From positions 2,604,001 to 2,668,000 of the forward strand of contig NZ_CP109598.1 in assembly GCF_036327775.1 (NCBI RefSeq): a stretch of DNA of 64,000 nucleotides. Reading direction: 5' to 3'. How positions within the stretch are numbered: the stretch's first letter is position 1; each line of letters starts with the position of its first letter. The position numbers were made by a program, and so were the translations under genes. A model generated the notes under the pieces. That model saw only the letters and a program-made list of their open reading frames with translations, was not told the DNA's origin and did no database searches. Positions 28,242 through 37,350 of this stretch are shown in pieces. The stretch is from Streptomyces sp. NBC_01498. GTDB taxonomy: Bacteria; Actinomycetota; Actinomycetes; Streptomycetales; Streptomycetaceae.

Positions 28242-29603
28242 ATGACGCAGAGCACCACTCGTACCTCTTCCGCGCCGCCGCTCCCCTCCCCCAAGGAGCG
28301 GCGCCGACTGCGCGAGGCGAAGGCGATGACCGAGAAGCAGGTCGCTCTGGCGCTGGGAGTCACACGGGCGACGGTCCGCTCCTGGGAGACCGGGCGCACG
28401 ACACCGCGAGGGCGCAGACGCGAGGCGTACGCCCGGCTGCTGGCGGCGTACGCGGCGGAACTCGACGCGGCGGCGGGCGGGGAGCCGGCGTGCGGGGAGC
28501 CGTCGGGACCGTTCGAAGAAGCGCCGGCCGCGATGGACACGCCGGACACGACGAACGCGCCCGACGTGAACGACTCCGCTGCGGCCTCCCGGGCGGCGAC
28601 GCGGCAGAAGGGGGCCCGCGCCGAGGGGACCTCGACCGCCGACGGCATCTCCCTCCGGAAGGTCCTCCCCGGCGAGCCCAGCCCCAAGAGACCGCTCAAC
28701 CGCCGCCCCGTCCGCGCGGTCGAGCCCGGGAGCCCCTCCGAAACCCCGGCCCGAGCCGCCGCCTCCAGCTCCTCCGAGGCCGCCGCCGAGGCCGAGACCG
28801 AGAGGCTGACGCCCGCTCAGGCATTCGACGAGTTGTACGCGTGTGCCTCCCCGGCCCTCGTACGCCAGACCTATCTGCTCACCGGCCGCCGCACGCTCGC
28901 CCAGGAGTCCGTCGAGGGCGCCTTCCAGCTGGCCTGGCACCGCTGGCCCGAGGTCGCGGTCGACCGCGACCCGGCCGGGTGGGTACGGATGGCGGCGTAC
29001 GACTACGCGACCTCGCCCTGGCACCGGTTCCGCCGCGCCCACCGGCACCCGGACCCGCCCGGCGGCGACCGCGAAGGGCGCCCGCTGCGCGGCGCGTTGC
29101 TCGACCTGCCGCCGATGCACCGGCGCACGCTGCTGCTCTACGACGGTCTGGGCCTCGACCTGCCGGGGACGGCCGCCGAGACCGAGGCCACCACCCCGGC
29201 CGCCGCGCACCGGCTGCTGCACGCGCGCGAGGCCGTGCTGGAGCGGCTGCCCGACCTGGAGAACGGGGAGGTGCTGCACGAGCGGCTACGCGCGCTGGTG
29301 GAGACGGTGTCGGCCCCGGCGGTCGCGCCGGGCTCCGCCGTACGGCTGAGCGGTGAGCGCCGTGCCAGGCTGTGGACACGGGCCGCGATCGCCGTCACGG
29401 TGCTGATCATCGGGGCCACGGCCTTCACGGTCGCCACGGCGCCCAGGCAGTACGAGCCGGCGCCCGCGCCCGGTCAGCGGGTGGGCGGGATCCCGGCGCC
29501 GATGGGGCCGCAGCGGCTGACCGGCGAGGACCTGAAGCTGCGGGCCACGCTGCACGCCGTGCCCCTGAACGGGCCGGAGCGGCTGCGCCCCCGGATTCCC
29601 TGA
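28242..29603 (+). CDS. XRE HTH + sigma-factor-like + membrane-anchor fusion protein
   Basis: 453 residues. Residues ~15-70 are a helix-turn-helix ([40 protein letters not shown]). A linker follows. Residues ~188-345 look like an ECF sigma factor: a region-2-like [20 protein letters not shown]...[16 protein letters not shown]...[12 protein letters not shown], then a weak region-4-like [20 protein letters not shown]. One membrane helix ([20 protein letters not shown], ~residues 377-396) and a short outer tail end the protein. This is family resemblance read by eye; whether it acts as a sigma factor is open, and the region-4 match is weak. GAGGAG precedes the ATG at 28242. It sits opposite DUF6350 and convergent to sucD. 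Confidence 0.65.
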   Translation: MTQSTTRTSSAPPLPSPKERRRLREAKAMTEKQVALALGVTRATVRSWETGRTTPRGRRREAYARLLAAYAAELDAAAGGEPACGEPSGPFEEAPAAMDTPDTTNAPDVNDSAAASRAATRQKGARAEGTSTADGISLRKVLPGEPSPKRPLNRRPVRAVEPGSPSETPARAAASSSSEAAAEAETERLTPAQAFDELYACASPALVRQTYLLTGRRTLAQESVEGAFQLAWHRWPEVAVDRDPAGWVRMAAYDYATSPWHRFRRAHRHPDPPGGDREGRPLRGALLDLPPMHRRTLLLYDGLGLDLPGTAAETEATTPAAAHRLLHAREAVLERLPDLENGEVLHERLRALVETVSAPAVAPGSAVRLSGERRARLWTRAAIAVTVLIIGATAFTVATAPRQYEPAPAPGQRVGGIPAPMGPQRLTGEDLKLRATLHAVPLNGPERLRPRIP

Positions 29604-29654
29604 GCCCCGCCCCGCCCGCTCTCACGCGCCCCGCCCCGCCCGGAAAACGGAACG

Positions 29655-29694
29655 CGCGTGGGCCCGCACCACCTGAAAGGTGCGGGCCCACGCG
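29655..29694. terminator. Bidirectional terminator before sucD
   Basis: 16-bp perfect stem CGCGTGGGCCCGCACC (29655-29670) / GGTGCGGGCCCACGCG (29679-29694) with an 8-nt loop, between convergent genes. Confidence 0.88.
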
Positions 29695-29772
29695 AGTGGA
29701 GCGGCGTGACGACTGCCGTGCTGCGTACGACCGTACAGCCAGGACAAGCTGGAGTCAGCCCGCGAGATCGAC

Positions 29773-30657
29773 CTAGCCCGCGAGAATGGCCCGCGCGAGA
29801 CCGGCCGTCTCGGTCGGCGTCTTGCCGACCTTGACACCGGCGGCCTCCAGGGCCTCCTTCTTGGCGGCGGCCGTACCGGACGAACCGGAGACGATGGCGC
29901 CGGCGTGGCCCATCGTCTTGCCCTCGGGCGCCGTGAATCCCGCGACGTAACCGACGACCGGCTTCGTCACGTGCTTGGCGATGAAGTCGGCCGCGCGCTC
30001 CTCGGCGTCGCCGCCGATCTCGCCGATCATCACGATGAGGTCGGTGTCGGGGTCGGCCTCGAACGCCTTGAGGGCGTCGATGTGCGTCGTGCCGATGACC
30101 GGGTCGCCGCCGATGCCGATGGCGGACGAGAAGCCGATGTCACGGAGCTCGTACATCATCTGGTAGGTCAGCGTGCCGGACTTGGACACGAGACCGATAC
30201 GGCCCGGCTTGGTGATGTCGCCGGGGATGATGCCGGCGTTGGACTGGCCCGGCGTGATGAGGCCGGGGCAGTTGGGGCCGATGATGCGGGTCTTGTTGCC
30301 CTTGCTCGACGCGTACGCCCAGAAGGCGGCGGAGTCGTGCACGGCGATGCCCTCGGTGATGACGACCGCGAGACCGATCTCGGCGTCGACGGCCTCGACG
30401 ACCGCGGCCTTGGCGTGGGCCGGCGGCACGAAGAGGACGGACACGTCGGCGCCGGTCTTCTCCATCGCCTCCTTGACGGAGCCGAAGACCGGGACCTCCG
30501 TGCCGTCGAAGTCGACGGTCGTACCGGCCTTGCGCGGGTTGACCCCGCCGACGATGTTGGTGCCGTCAGCGAGCATGAGCTTGGTGTGCTTCATGCCGGT
30601 GGCACCGGTCATCCCCTGGACGATGACCTTGCTTTCCTTGGTCAGGAAAATAGCCAT
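29773..30657 (-). CDS. sucD: Succinyl-CoA synthetase alpha subunit
   Basis: 294 residues. CoA-binding Rossmann start [68 protein letters not shown], and the phosphohistidine loop [20 protein letters not shown] (active-site His in GHAGA). It forms the heterodimer with SucC that converts succinyl-CoA to succinate with ATP/GTP formation. It follows sucC by 20 bp on the minus strand, so they are cotranscribed, and a strong terminator ends the unit. Confidence 0.98.
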   Translation of the reverse strand: MAIFLTKESKVIVQGMTGATGMKHTKLMLADGTNIVGGVNPRKAGTTVDFDGTEVPVFGSVKEAMEKTGADVSVLFVPPAHAKAAVVEAVDAEIGLAVVITEGIAVHDSAAFWAYASSKGNKTRIIGPNCPGLITPGQSNAGIIPGDITKPGRIGLVSKSGTLTYQMMYELRDIGFSSAIGIGGDPVIGTTHIDALKAFEADPDTDLIVMIGEIGGDAEERAADFIAKHVTKPVVGYVAGFTAPEGKTMGHAGAIVSGSSGTAAAKKEALEAAGVKVGKTPTETAGLARAILAG

Positions 30658-30677
30658 GGTGTTGGTGACCTTTACCT

Positions 30678-31853
30678 TTACTTCGCAGCCGCGAGCTCGG
30701 CGGCCTTGTCGGCCGCGCCGTCCATGGTGTCCACACGCTGCACGAGCGGGTGGTTGGCGTCCGACAGGATCTTGCGACCCAGCTCCGCGTTGTTGCCGTC
30801 GAGGCGCACGACCAGGGGCTTGCTGACGTTCTCACCCTTGGACTTGAGCAGTTCCAGGGCCTGGACGATGCCGTTGGCGACCTCGTCGCACGCGGTGATT
30901 CCGCCGAAGACGTTGACGAAGACGGACTTGACGTCCGGGTCGCCCAGGATGATCTCCAGGCCGTTCGCCATGACCTCGGCCGACGCGCCGCCGCCGATGT
31001 CGAGGAAGTTGGCGGGCTTCACGCCGCCGTGGGCCTCGCCCGCGTACGCGACGACGTCGAGGGTGCTCATCACGAGCCCCGCGCCGTTGCCGATGATGCC
31101 GACCTCGCCGTCGAGCTTGACGTAGTTGAGGTTCTTGGCCTTGGCCGCGGCTTCGAGGGGGTTGGCCGCGGCCTTGTCCTCGAGAGCCTCGTGGTCGGGC
31201 TGGCGGAAGTCGGCGTTCTCGTCCAGCGAGACCTTGCCGTCCAGGGCGATGATCGTGCCGTCACCGGACTTGATCAGCGGGTTGACCTCGACCAGCAGGG
31301 CGTCTTCCTTGATGAAGACGGTCCACAGCTTCTGGAGGACGTTCGCGACCTGGTCGGCGATGTCGGCCGGGAACTTCGCGGCGGCGACGATCTCGGCGGC
31401 CTTCTCCGGGGTGCAGCCCTCGTTGGCGTCGACCGGGATCTTGGCGAGCGCGTCGGGGTTCTGCTCGGCGACGACCTCGATCTCCACGCCGCCCTCGACG
31501 GAGGCCATGGCCAGGAAGGTCCGGTTGGTGCGGTCGAGGAGGAAGGAGACGTAGTACTCCTCCGCGATGTCAGCCGTCTGAGCCAGCATCACCTTGTGGA
31601 CCGTGTGGCCCTTGATGTCCATGCCCAGAATGGCGTCGGCCTTGGCTACCGCGTCGGCCGGGTCGGAGGCCAGCTTGACGCCGCCCGCCTTGCCCCGGCC
31701 GCCCACCTTGACCTGCGCCTTGACGACGGCCTTGCCGCCGAGACGCTCGGTCACCTCGCGCGCCGCCTCAGGCGTTTCGATGACTTCACCGGCCAGCACC
31801 GGTACACCGTGCTTGGCGAAGAGGTCCCTCGCCTGGTACTCGAACAGGTCCAC
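30678..31853 (-). CDS. sucC: Succinyl-CoA synthetase beta subunit
   Basis: 391 residues. ATP-grasp domain starting [40 protein letters not shown] (nucleotide-binding), [20 protein letters not shown] (Mg-binding Glu/Asn), then the CoA-ligase domain with [24 protein letters not shown] and [20 protein letters not shown] and [20 protein letters not shown]. It is the first gene of the sucCD unit. The start is a GTG at 31853 with AGGGACG upstream. Confidence 0.98.
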   Translation of the reverse strand: MDLFEYQARDLFAKHGVPVLAGEVIETPEAAREVTERLGGKAVVKAQVKVGGRGKAGGVKLASDPADAVAKADAILGMDIKGHTVHKVMLAQTADIAEEYYVSFLLDRTNRTFLAMASVEGGVEIEVVAEQNPDALAKIPVDANEGCTPEKAAEIVAAAKFPADIADQVANVLQKLWTVFIKEDALLVEVNPLIKSGDGTIIALDGKVSLDENADFRQPDHEALEDKAAANPLEAAAKAKNLNYVKLDGEVGIIGNGAGLVMSTLDVVAYAGEAHGGVKPANFLDIGGGASAEVMANGLEIILGDPDVKSVFVNVFGGITACDEVANGIVQALELLKSKGENVSKPLVVRLDGNNAELGRKILSDANHPLVQRVDTMDGAADKAAELAAAK

Positions 31854-32120
31854 GCGCGTCCGTCCCTTGTCTGTCTTCTAAGATTCGCAGTGATCGCGGT
31901 TCGTAATCTGCGTGGGCGTGCCGCGATGGGCAACGTGACTGCGTGTGTCACAAGGAGGGCGCAGACGGAGTCCCGGAGCGCGGCATGTCCGTCTCGCAGG
32001 TTATCCCCGAGGGCCGTGCACCCCTAAATCGCGGATCACCCCTGAGCGGTGATACCTGTCACAGGCACCGGTCCGCCCGGGTGTCCACTCGCTGATCTGC
32101 CCTGCCCGGACAGGTGTGGA
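31854..32120. other. Intergenic region between the sucC start and the VWA gene end
   Basis: 267 bp with the sucC promoter on the minus strand and the 3' end of the VWA operon. GATCACC-N7-GGTGATA (32036-32055) and CCTGTCACAGG (32057-32067) are small inverted repeats that may act as weak terminators or operators. No gene is seen. Confidence 0.4.
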
Positions 32121-33404
32121 TCAGGAAGTGACCGTGTCCGGTATCGGAAGCGGTCGCTTCTCGATCGCCGCCGCCATCACCTCCGGGAACAGGTCGGGCG
32201 TGCAGGCGAAGGCCGGGGCACCGAGGGCGGCCAGGGACGCCGCGTGGTCGCGGTCGTACGCCGGGGCGCCCTCGTCGGACAGCGCGAGGAGCGCCACGAA
32301 CCGGGTGCCCGCCGCCTTCATCGCGGCGACCCGCTTCAGCATCTCGTCGCGGATGCCGCCCTCGTAGAGGTCGCTGATCAGGACGACGACGGTGTCGGCG
32401 GGCCGGGTGATCTTCGACTGGCAGTAGGAGAGCGCGCGGTTGATGTCCGTGCCGCCGCCGAGCTGGGTGCCGAACAGGACGTCGACGGGGTCGTCCAGTT
32501 GGTCCGTGAGGTCGACCACGGCGGTGTCGAAGACGACGAGGCGGGTGGAGATCGAGCGCATCGACGCGAGGACGGCGCCGAACACGGAGGCGTAGACGAC
32601 GGACGCGGCCATCGACCCGGACTGGTCGACGCAGAGAATGACCTCCTTCTTCACGGACTGCGAGGCGCGGCCGTGTCCGACGAGGCGTTCGGGCACGACC
32701 GTGCCGTACTCCGGCAGATAGTGCTTGAGGTTCGCGCGGATCGTGCGGTCCCAGTCGATGTCGCGGTGGCGCGGGCGGTTGATCCGCGCGGAACGGTCGA
32801 GTGCGCCGGTGAGCGTCGCGCGAGTGCGGGTGGCGAGCCGCTTCTCGATGTCGGTCACGACCTTCCTCACGACGGCGCGCGCTGTCTCCTTCGTCGTCTC
32901 GGGCATGGCCTTGTTGAGCGAGAGGAGGGTGCCGACGAGATGGACGTCCGCCTCGACGGCCTCCAGCATCTCCGGTTCCAGCAGCAGGGCGGAGAGACCG
33001 AGGCGCTGGATGGCGTCACGCTGCATGACCTGGACGACGGAGCTGGGGAAGTACGTACGGATGTCGCCGAGCCAGCGGGCGACCGAGGGCGCGGACGCGC
33101 CGAGGCCGGCGGAGCGGGGGCCGCCGCTCCTGCGGGAGGTGCCCGGGGCGCCGCCTCCGCCTCCGTACAGCGCCGTCAACGCGCCGTCCATCGCCGCGTC
33201 CTGGCCGGTGAGCGTCCGGCCGGTGCCGTCGGCGTCCTCTCCGCCGAGCACCAGCCGCCAGCGCCTCGACCGCTCGTCGGCAGCGCTGTCCCGGCCCGTG
33301 TCCGTGGTGCCGTCCCCCGTCGCGTCCCCCGTCACGTCCGTCCTCGTGTCGGGTGTCGCGCGCGTCGTCGGGTCCGTCGTCGGCGTCGTTCCGGCCGTGG
33401 TCAT
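32121..33404 (-). CDS. VWA-domain protein of the MoxR/DUF5682 module
   Basis: 427 residues. The first ~90 are Thr/Asp/Gly-rich and disordered. A helical region follows (RWLGDIRTYFPSSVVQVMQR; LLLEPEMLEAVEADVHLVGT). The C-terminal von Willebrand A domain starts near residue 250 with the intact MIDAS CVDQSGSM (DxSxS), a threonine-bearing GTQLGGGTDINRAL and an aspartate loop VVLISDLYEGG. Such CoxE-like VWA proteins act with MoxR AAA ATPases, which load or remodel metal-dependent partners. Its ATG overlaps the DUF5682 stop (ATGA at 33401-33404), so it is the third gene of a coupled operon led by MoxR. Metal binding is expected; the partner is unknown. Confidence 0.88.
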   Translation of the reverse strand: MTTAGTTPTTDPTTRATPDTRTDVTGDATGDGTTDTGRDSAADERSRRWRLVLGGEDADGTGRTLTGQDAAMDGALTALYGGGGGAPGTSRRSGGPRSAGLGASAPSVARWLGDIRTYFPSSVVQVMQRDAIQRLGLSALLLEPEMLEAVEADVHLVGTLLSLNKAMPETTKETARAVVRKVVTDIEKRLATRTRATLTGALDRSARINRPRHRDIDWDRTIRANLKHYLPEYGTVVPERLVGHGRASQSVKKEVILCVDQSGSMAASVVYASVFGAVLASMRSISTRLVVFDTAVVDLTDQLDDPVDVLFGTQLGGGTDINRALSYCQSKITRPADTVVVLISDLYEGGIRDEMLKRVAAMKAAGTRFVALLALSDEGAPAYDRDHAASLAALGAPAFACTPDLFPEVMAAAIEKRPLPIPDTVTS

Positions 33405-36088
33405 CGGGCCACCCCCGCGAGGTCGTTGTCGCTGTTCCGGTGTTCCCGGTCCGCTGCTGTGCCGGTGGTCGCCGGGGTTGTTTCGAGGAGCAGGCGCAGG
33501 ACCGGGAGGACCGCGTCCGCGCGGGCTTCGTCGACGCCGGTTCCGAAGCCGGGGATTCCGGCGGTGGCGGGTCCGGGCCGCGCGCCGTCGCCCGCCGGGC
33601 CGCGCCGGACCAACTCGCCCAGGGTGCGGCGTACTCCGGGCTCGTACGCGGAGAACGTACGGCGCAGGAGCGGCAGCACGCCGGTGAACGAACTGTCCGG
33701 CACCCCGGTCAGCCACGTGTCCACGAGCGCGAGCAGCCGCTCGTCGTGGACCAGGAGCAGTCCGCCGCCGGAGGCTCCGCCGAGAAACCCCTCGATCCAG
33801 GCGGCGGCGTCGGCCGGCGGGGTGCCGGGTGACAGGGCGAGGCCCATGAGGCGGGCCGCCTCGTCCTCGGGAAGGCGCCCGTCGTCCAGGAGCAGCCGGG
33901 CGGACCTGCCCCGGACGACGCCCGGCACCGTGTCGCGGGCGGCCAGTGCGCGCAGGACGGCGCCCCAGCGTCCGGCCAGGTCCCCGGCCGGGCGGCCGGG
34001 GGTGTCGGGGAGCAGGCCGATCGCGGTGTGGACGTTGTCGAGATGGCCCCGCATCTCGGCCGCGCCGTCCGCGTCGAGGGCGGCACAGGCGGGCGGCAGG
34101 GCGACGCAGATCCGTTCGGCGAGCCCGGCGGCGACCTCACCGAGCGCGGCCGTGTCGGTGGACCGTACGTCTCCGTAGCGCAGCGATCGGGCGAGGGCGG
34201 GCAGGGCCTGGGCGAGGTGGGCGACGTCGGCGTCCAGCGCGGCACGGTCGGCGAGCGCCTTCATCACGACGGGCAGGGCGTCGGTCAGTTCGGCGAGGAG
34301 GCACTGCTCGGCCAGGGACGTGACCTCGGAGAGCGCGGTCGCGGAGAGCGCTCGGGACTCGGCCTTGGCGGTGGCGGCGGAGAGGACCGTGGTACCCCAG
34401 ACCCCGGCCTCGGCGACCCGTACGTACAGCTCCGGCTCCCAGCGCAGCCGCCAGCTCTCCCGGAACGTGCCGGTGCTGCCCCGGCCGGCGGCCGGCTCGC
34501 CCCAGCCGATGCCGAGCAGCCGCAGCCGGTGCAGCATTCTGCTGCGGCCGGTGTCGGTCTCCTTACGGAGGTCGAGGTCCAGTTCGCGTTCCTGTGCTTC
34601 CGGTTTCAGCCGCAGGGAGCGCTGGAGGCGGGTCAGATCACGTTGCAGGGGCACTACCGGGGCGGAGTCGGGGACCTCGCCCAGGACGTCACCGACGACG
34701 AGCCGGTCCCTGATCAGTGCCAGCGGCACGTCGGAGCCGTCGCACATGACGGCCCGGATCGCGTCGGTGGTCTCGGTGAGCCCGGCGAGCGGCCGGCCGC
34801 GCAGGGTGGCCAGGGTCTCCGCGAGGCGGACGGCCTCGATGACATGGGCGGAGGAGACGGGCCGGTCCTCCTCACGGAGGAGACCCGCGACCTTGGTCAT
34901 CCAGCGCGCCACGGGGCGGTCGGGTGCGCCGAAGAGGTGCCCGTACCAGCCCGGGGAGTCGATCCCGGCGCCGTATCCGCTGTGCCGGGCCAGCCGCTGG
35001 TGCGTCCACGGCACCCAGGTCAGCTCACACTTGGTTTTGGGCAGTCCCTTGAGGAGGGCGCGGTCGGCGGTGGCGGTGGTCCGGGCGCCCAGTGCGGGGA
35101 CATGCCAGGCGCCGCAGACGACGGCGACCCGGTCGTCCCCGAACTCCTTCCGGGCAGAACGGAGTTGGAGTCGCATGTATGCCTCGCGGACCAGGTCGCG
35201 GCGGTGTCCGCCGTCGCCGTACTCCTCGCGGAGGGCTCCCATGGCCTCGCCGACGGCGGCGAACGGCGCGAACGGGTCGTCGCCGGCGCCGCCCCGGTGC
35301 TCCACGACGTCCTCCCACCACCGCTCGGCGTCGTCGTACCCGGCGGCCTCGGCGAGGACGGCCAGCGGATCGATCCGCAGGGCACGGGCCGATCGGTCGT
35401 GGGCACGGGCACCGTCGGGGGTCCCCTCGTCCGCTTCGGGGACCCCGGCCTCGTCGTCCCGCCGGTCGTCGGGGAAGGCCAGCGAGTGCGTCGCGGGGAG
35501 GTCGATGAAGCGGACCGGGACGTCGTGCGCGAGGGACCAGCGGATCGCGACCCACTCCGGGGAGAACTCGGCCAGCGGCCAGAACGCCGCGTGCCCCGGG
35601 TCGTCCACGGCGTGGGCGAGCAGCGCCACGGGTGGACGCATCGCGGGGTCGGCCGCGAGGGGCACCAGCGCGTCGCCCTCGGGCGGGCCTTCGATCAGGA
35701 CGGCCGACGGGGACGCCGCGTCGAGCGCCGCCCGTACGGCACGGGCGGAGCCGGGCCCGTGGTGCCGGACACCGAGCAGCAGCGGACCGCCTGCGGCCGG
35801 CCACGCCGGGCCGGCGCCGGGCGTGGGGGTGGCGTCGGTCACCTGGCCACCGACGGGCGCGGGAGTCGCGCCGGCCGTCGGGTCGGCATGACCGGTCGTG
35901 TGGGTCGGGTCGGCAAGACCGGTCGTGTGGGTCGCGTCGGCCGTCGGGTCGGCAAGACCGAGCGTGGGGGTCACGCCGGTGACCTGGCCACCGACGGGCG
36001 CGGGAGTCGAGCCGGCCGTCGGGGCGGCGTGACCGGTCGTGGCGGTCGCGCCGGGCCGCGCGTCCGGGTGCCGGACGGGGAGCGTCAT
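33401..36088 (-). CDS. DUF5682 protein of the MoxR/VWA module
   Basis: 895 residues. Residues 1-~95 are low-complexity tandem repeats (PTAGSTPAPVGGQVT... PTAGATPAPVGGQVT, with DPT-HTTG units between). Then LLLGVRHHGPGSARAVRAAL...VLIEGPPEGDALVPLA begins a domain whose GxxHHGxGS and EGPPE motifs resemble TraB/ChaN/EreA-type folds (my inference). Further features are VRFIDLPATHSLAF, VAVVCGAWHVPAL, CELTWVPWTHQRL with GAGIDSPGWYGHLF, and a large helical C-terminal region. No membrane segments are seen. Both ends overlap neighbours by ATGA (MoxR at 36085-36088, VWA at 33401-33404), suggesting a stoichiometric complex. The enzymatic role is unproven. Confidence 0.82.
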   Translation of the reverse strand: MTLPVRHPDARPGATATTGHAAPTAGSTPAPVGGQVTGVTPTLGLADPTADATHTTGLADPTHTTGHADPTAGATPAPVGGQVTDATPTPGAGPAWPAAGGPLLLGVRHHGPGSARAVRAALDAASPSAVLIEGPPEGDALVPLAADPAMRPPVALLAHAVDDPGHAAFWPLAEFSPEWVAIRWSLAHDVPVRFIDLPATHSLAFPDDRRDDEAGVPEADEGTPDGARAHDRSARALRIDPLAVLAEAAGYDDAERWWEDVVEHRGGAGDDPFAPFAAVGEAMGALREEYGDGGHRRDLVREAYMRLQLRSARKEFGDDRVAVVCGAWHVPALGARTTATADRALLKGLPKTKCELTWVPWTHQRLARHSGYGAGIDSPGWYGHLFGAPDRPVARWMTKVAGLLREEDRPVSSAHVIEAVRLAETLATLRGRPLAGLTETTDAIRAVMCDGSDVPLALIRDRLVVGDVLGEVPDSAPVVPLQRDLTRLQRSLRLKPEAQERELDLDLRKETDTGRSRMLHRLRLLGIGWGEPAAGRGSTGTFRESWRLRWEPELYVRVAEAGVWGTTVLSAATAKAESRALSATALSEVTSLAEQCLLAELTDALPVVMKALADRAALDADVAHLAQALPALARSLRYGDVRSTDTAALGEVAAGLAERICVALPPACAALDADGAAEMRGHLDNVHTAIGLLPDTPGRPAGDLAGRWGAVLRALAARDTVPGVVRGRSARLLLDDGRLPEDEAARLMGLALSPGTPPADAAAWIEGFLGGASGGGLLLVHDERLLALVDTWLTGVPDSSFTGVLPLLRRTFSAYEPGVRRTLGELVRRGPAGDGARPGPATAGIPGFGTGVDEARADAVLPVLRLLLETTPATTGTAADREHRNSDNDLAGVAR

Positions 36089-37233
36089 ACGCCGGCCTCC
36101 CGGCAGGCGCGGTAGAAGTCCTTCCAGCCGTCACGCTCGCGCACGACCGTTTCCACGTACTCCTGCCAGATCACCCGGTCGGCGGCCGGGTCGCGGACGA
36201 CGGCGCCGAGAATCCCGGACGCGACGTCGCCGGGGCGCAGCACTCCGTCGCCGAAGTGCGCGGCGAGGGCGAGGCCGTTGGTGACGACGGAGATCGCCTC
36301 GGCGGTGGAGAGTGTCCCGGAGGGGGACTTGAGCTTCGTACGGCCGTCGGCCGTGACGCCGTCGCGCAGTTCGCGGAAGACCGTGACGACCCGGCGGATC
36401 TCGGCGATGCCTTCGAGGCCGCCCGGCAGGTCGAGGGAGCGCCCGATCTGGTCGACGCGCCGCGAGACGATCTCGACCTCCGCCTCCGCGCTGGCGGGCA
36501 GGGGCAGCACGACGGTGTTGAACCGGCGCCGCAGCGCGCTCGACAGGTCGTTGATCCCCCGGTCGCGGTCGTTGGCGGTGGCGATCACGTTGAACCCGCG
36601 GACGGCCTGGACCTCCTGCCCCAGCTCGGGGATCGGCAGGGTCTTCTCGGACAGGATCGTGATGAGCGAGTCCTGTACGTCGGCGGGGATACGGGTCAGC
36701 TCCTCGACCCGGGCGGTCATGCCCTCCGCCATCGCCCGCATCACGGGTCCGGCCACGAGCGCGTCACGGCTCGGGCCGTGGGCGAGCAGCCGCGCGTAGT
36801 CCCACCCGTATCTGATGGCTTCCTCGGGTGTGCCCGCCGTGCCCTGCACCAGCAGCGTCGAGTCGCCGCTGACGGCGGCGGCCAGATGCTCCGACACCCA
36901 GGTCTTGGCGGTGCCCGGGACGCCGAGGAGCAGCAGGGCCCGGTCGGTGGCGAGGGTGGTGACGGCGACCTCGACGATCCGGCGCGGGCCCACGTACTTG
37001 GGGGTGACGACCGTGCCGTCGGGGAGTGTGCCGCCGAGGAGATAGGTGGCGACCGCCCAGGGCGACAGCCGCCAGCGGGGCGGCCGGGGCCGGTCGTCGG
37101 CGGCGGCGAGCGCGGCCAGTTCGTCGGCGAAGGCGTCCTCGGCGTGCGGTCGCAGGACCTCGGCACCGGCGCCCCCGACCGGCCCCGTGCTCGTGCTCGT
37201 CGCGCTCACCGCACTCGTCTCGGGCATGGTCAT
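36085..37233 (-). CDS. MoxR-type AAA ATPase
   Basis: 382 residues. Walker A LLGVPGTAKTWVSEH (~residue 100) has the GxxGxAKT form of MoxR ATPases. The helix-2-insert class is supported by LVAGPVMRAMAEGMTARVEE. Sensor 1 is NVIATANDRDRGINDLSSAL with RRRFNTVVLPLP (arginine finger region). The Walker B position reads MTARVEELTRIPADVQDSLI, with Glu-Glu but no hydrophobic-Asp, so it looks degenerate. It is probably a chaperone-like ATPase working on the VWA/DUF5682 partners. GGAGG 7 nt before the ATG at 37233 fixes the start. It is the first gene of the minus-strand operon, divergent from the SWIM gene across paired damage-type promoter motifs. Confidence 0.88.
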   Translation of the reverse strand: MTMPETSAVSATSTSTGPVGGAGAEVLRPHAEDAFADELAALAAADDRPRPPRWRLSPWAVATYLLGGTLPDGTVVTPKYVGPRRIVEVAVTTLATDRALLLLGVPGTAKTWVSEHLAAAVSGDSTLLVQGTAGTPEEAIRYGWDYARLLAHGPSRDALVAGPVMRAMAEGMTARVEELTRIPADVQDSLITILSEKTLPIPELGQEVQAVRGFNVIATANDRDRGINDLSSALRRRFNTVVLPLPASAEAEVEIVSRRVDQIGRSLDLPGGLEGIAEIRRVVTVFRELRDGVTADGRTKLKSPSGTLSTAEAISVVTNGLALAAHFGDGVLRPGDVASGILGAVVRDPAADRVIWQEYVETVVRERDGWKDFYRACREAGV

Positions 37234-37270
37234 GGATCCCCCTCCAGATCGTTCGACCGGGTCGGGGACC

Positions 37271-37293
37271 ACCGTGCACCATGGCACTGACAA
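37271..37293 (-). promoter_or_regulatory. Candidate LexA-independent DNA-damage promoter of the MoxR operon
   Basis: On the minus strand TTGTCAGTG (complement of 37285-37293) is followed by 8 nt and CACGGT (complement of 37271-37276). The established consensus for RecA/LexA-independent damage promoters of actinobacteria is TTGTCRGTG-N8-TANNNT; here the -35-like half is perfect and the -10 differs at one defined base. The expected leader to the ATG at 37233 is ~30 nt and contains GGAGG. Confidence 0.6.
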
Positions 37294-37329
37294 TCGGCCG
37301 TTTCCGCAGGTCGGAGCTGATTGTCAGTG
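37285..37329. promoter_or_regulatory. 11-bp perfect inverted repeat in the divergent promoter
   Basis: CACTGACAATC (37285-37295) and GATTGTCAGTG (37319-37329), 23-bp spacer. Each arm carries one TTGTCAGTG element pointing outward, so one small region can drive both halves of the module. Confidence 0.85.
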
Positions 37330-37343
37330 GGGGCGCCTACCGT
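37321..37343 (+). promoter_or_regulatory. LexA-independent DNA-damage (PafBC-type) promoter of the SWIM gene
   Basis: TTGTCAGTG (37321-37329), exactly 8 nt, then TACCGT (37338-37343): a complete match to TTGTCRGTG-N8-TANNNT. The predicted transcription start, 7-8 nt after the -10, coincides with the ATG at 37351, so the mRNA should be leaderless. No ribosome-binding site is present, consistent with that. Confidence 0.78.
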
Positions 37344-37350
37344 CGTGGGC

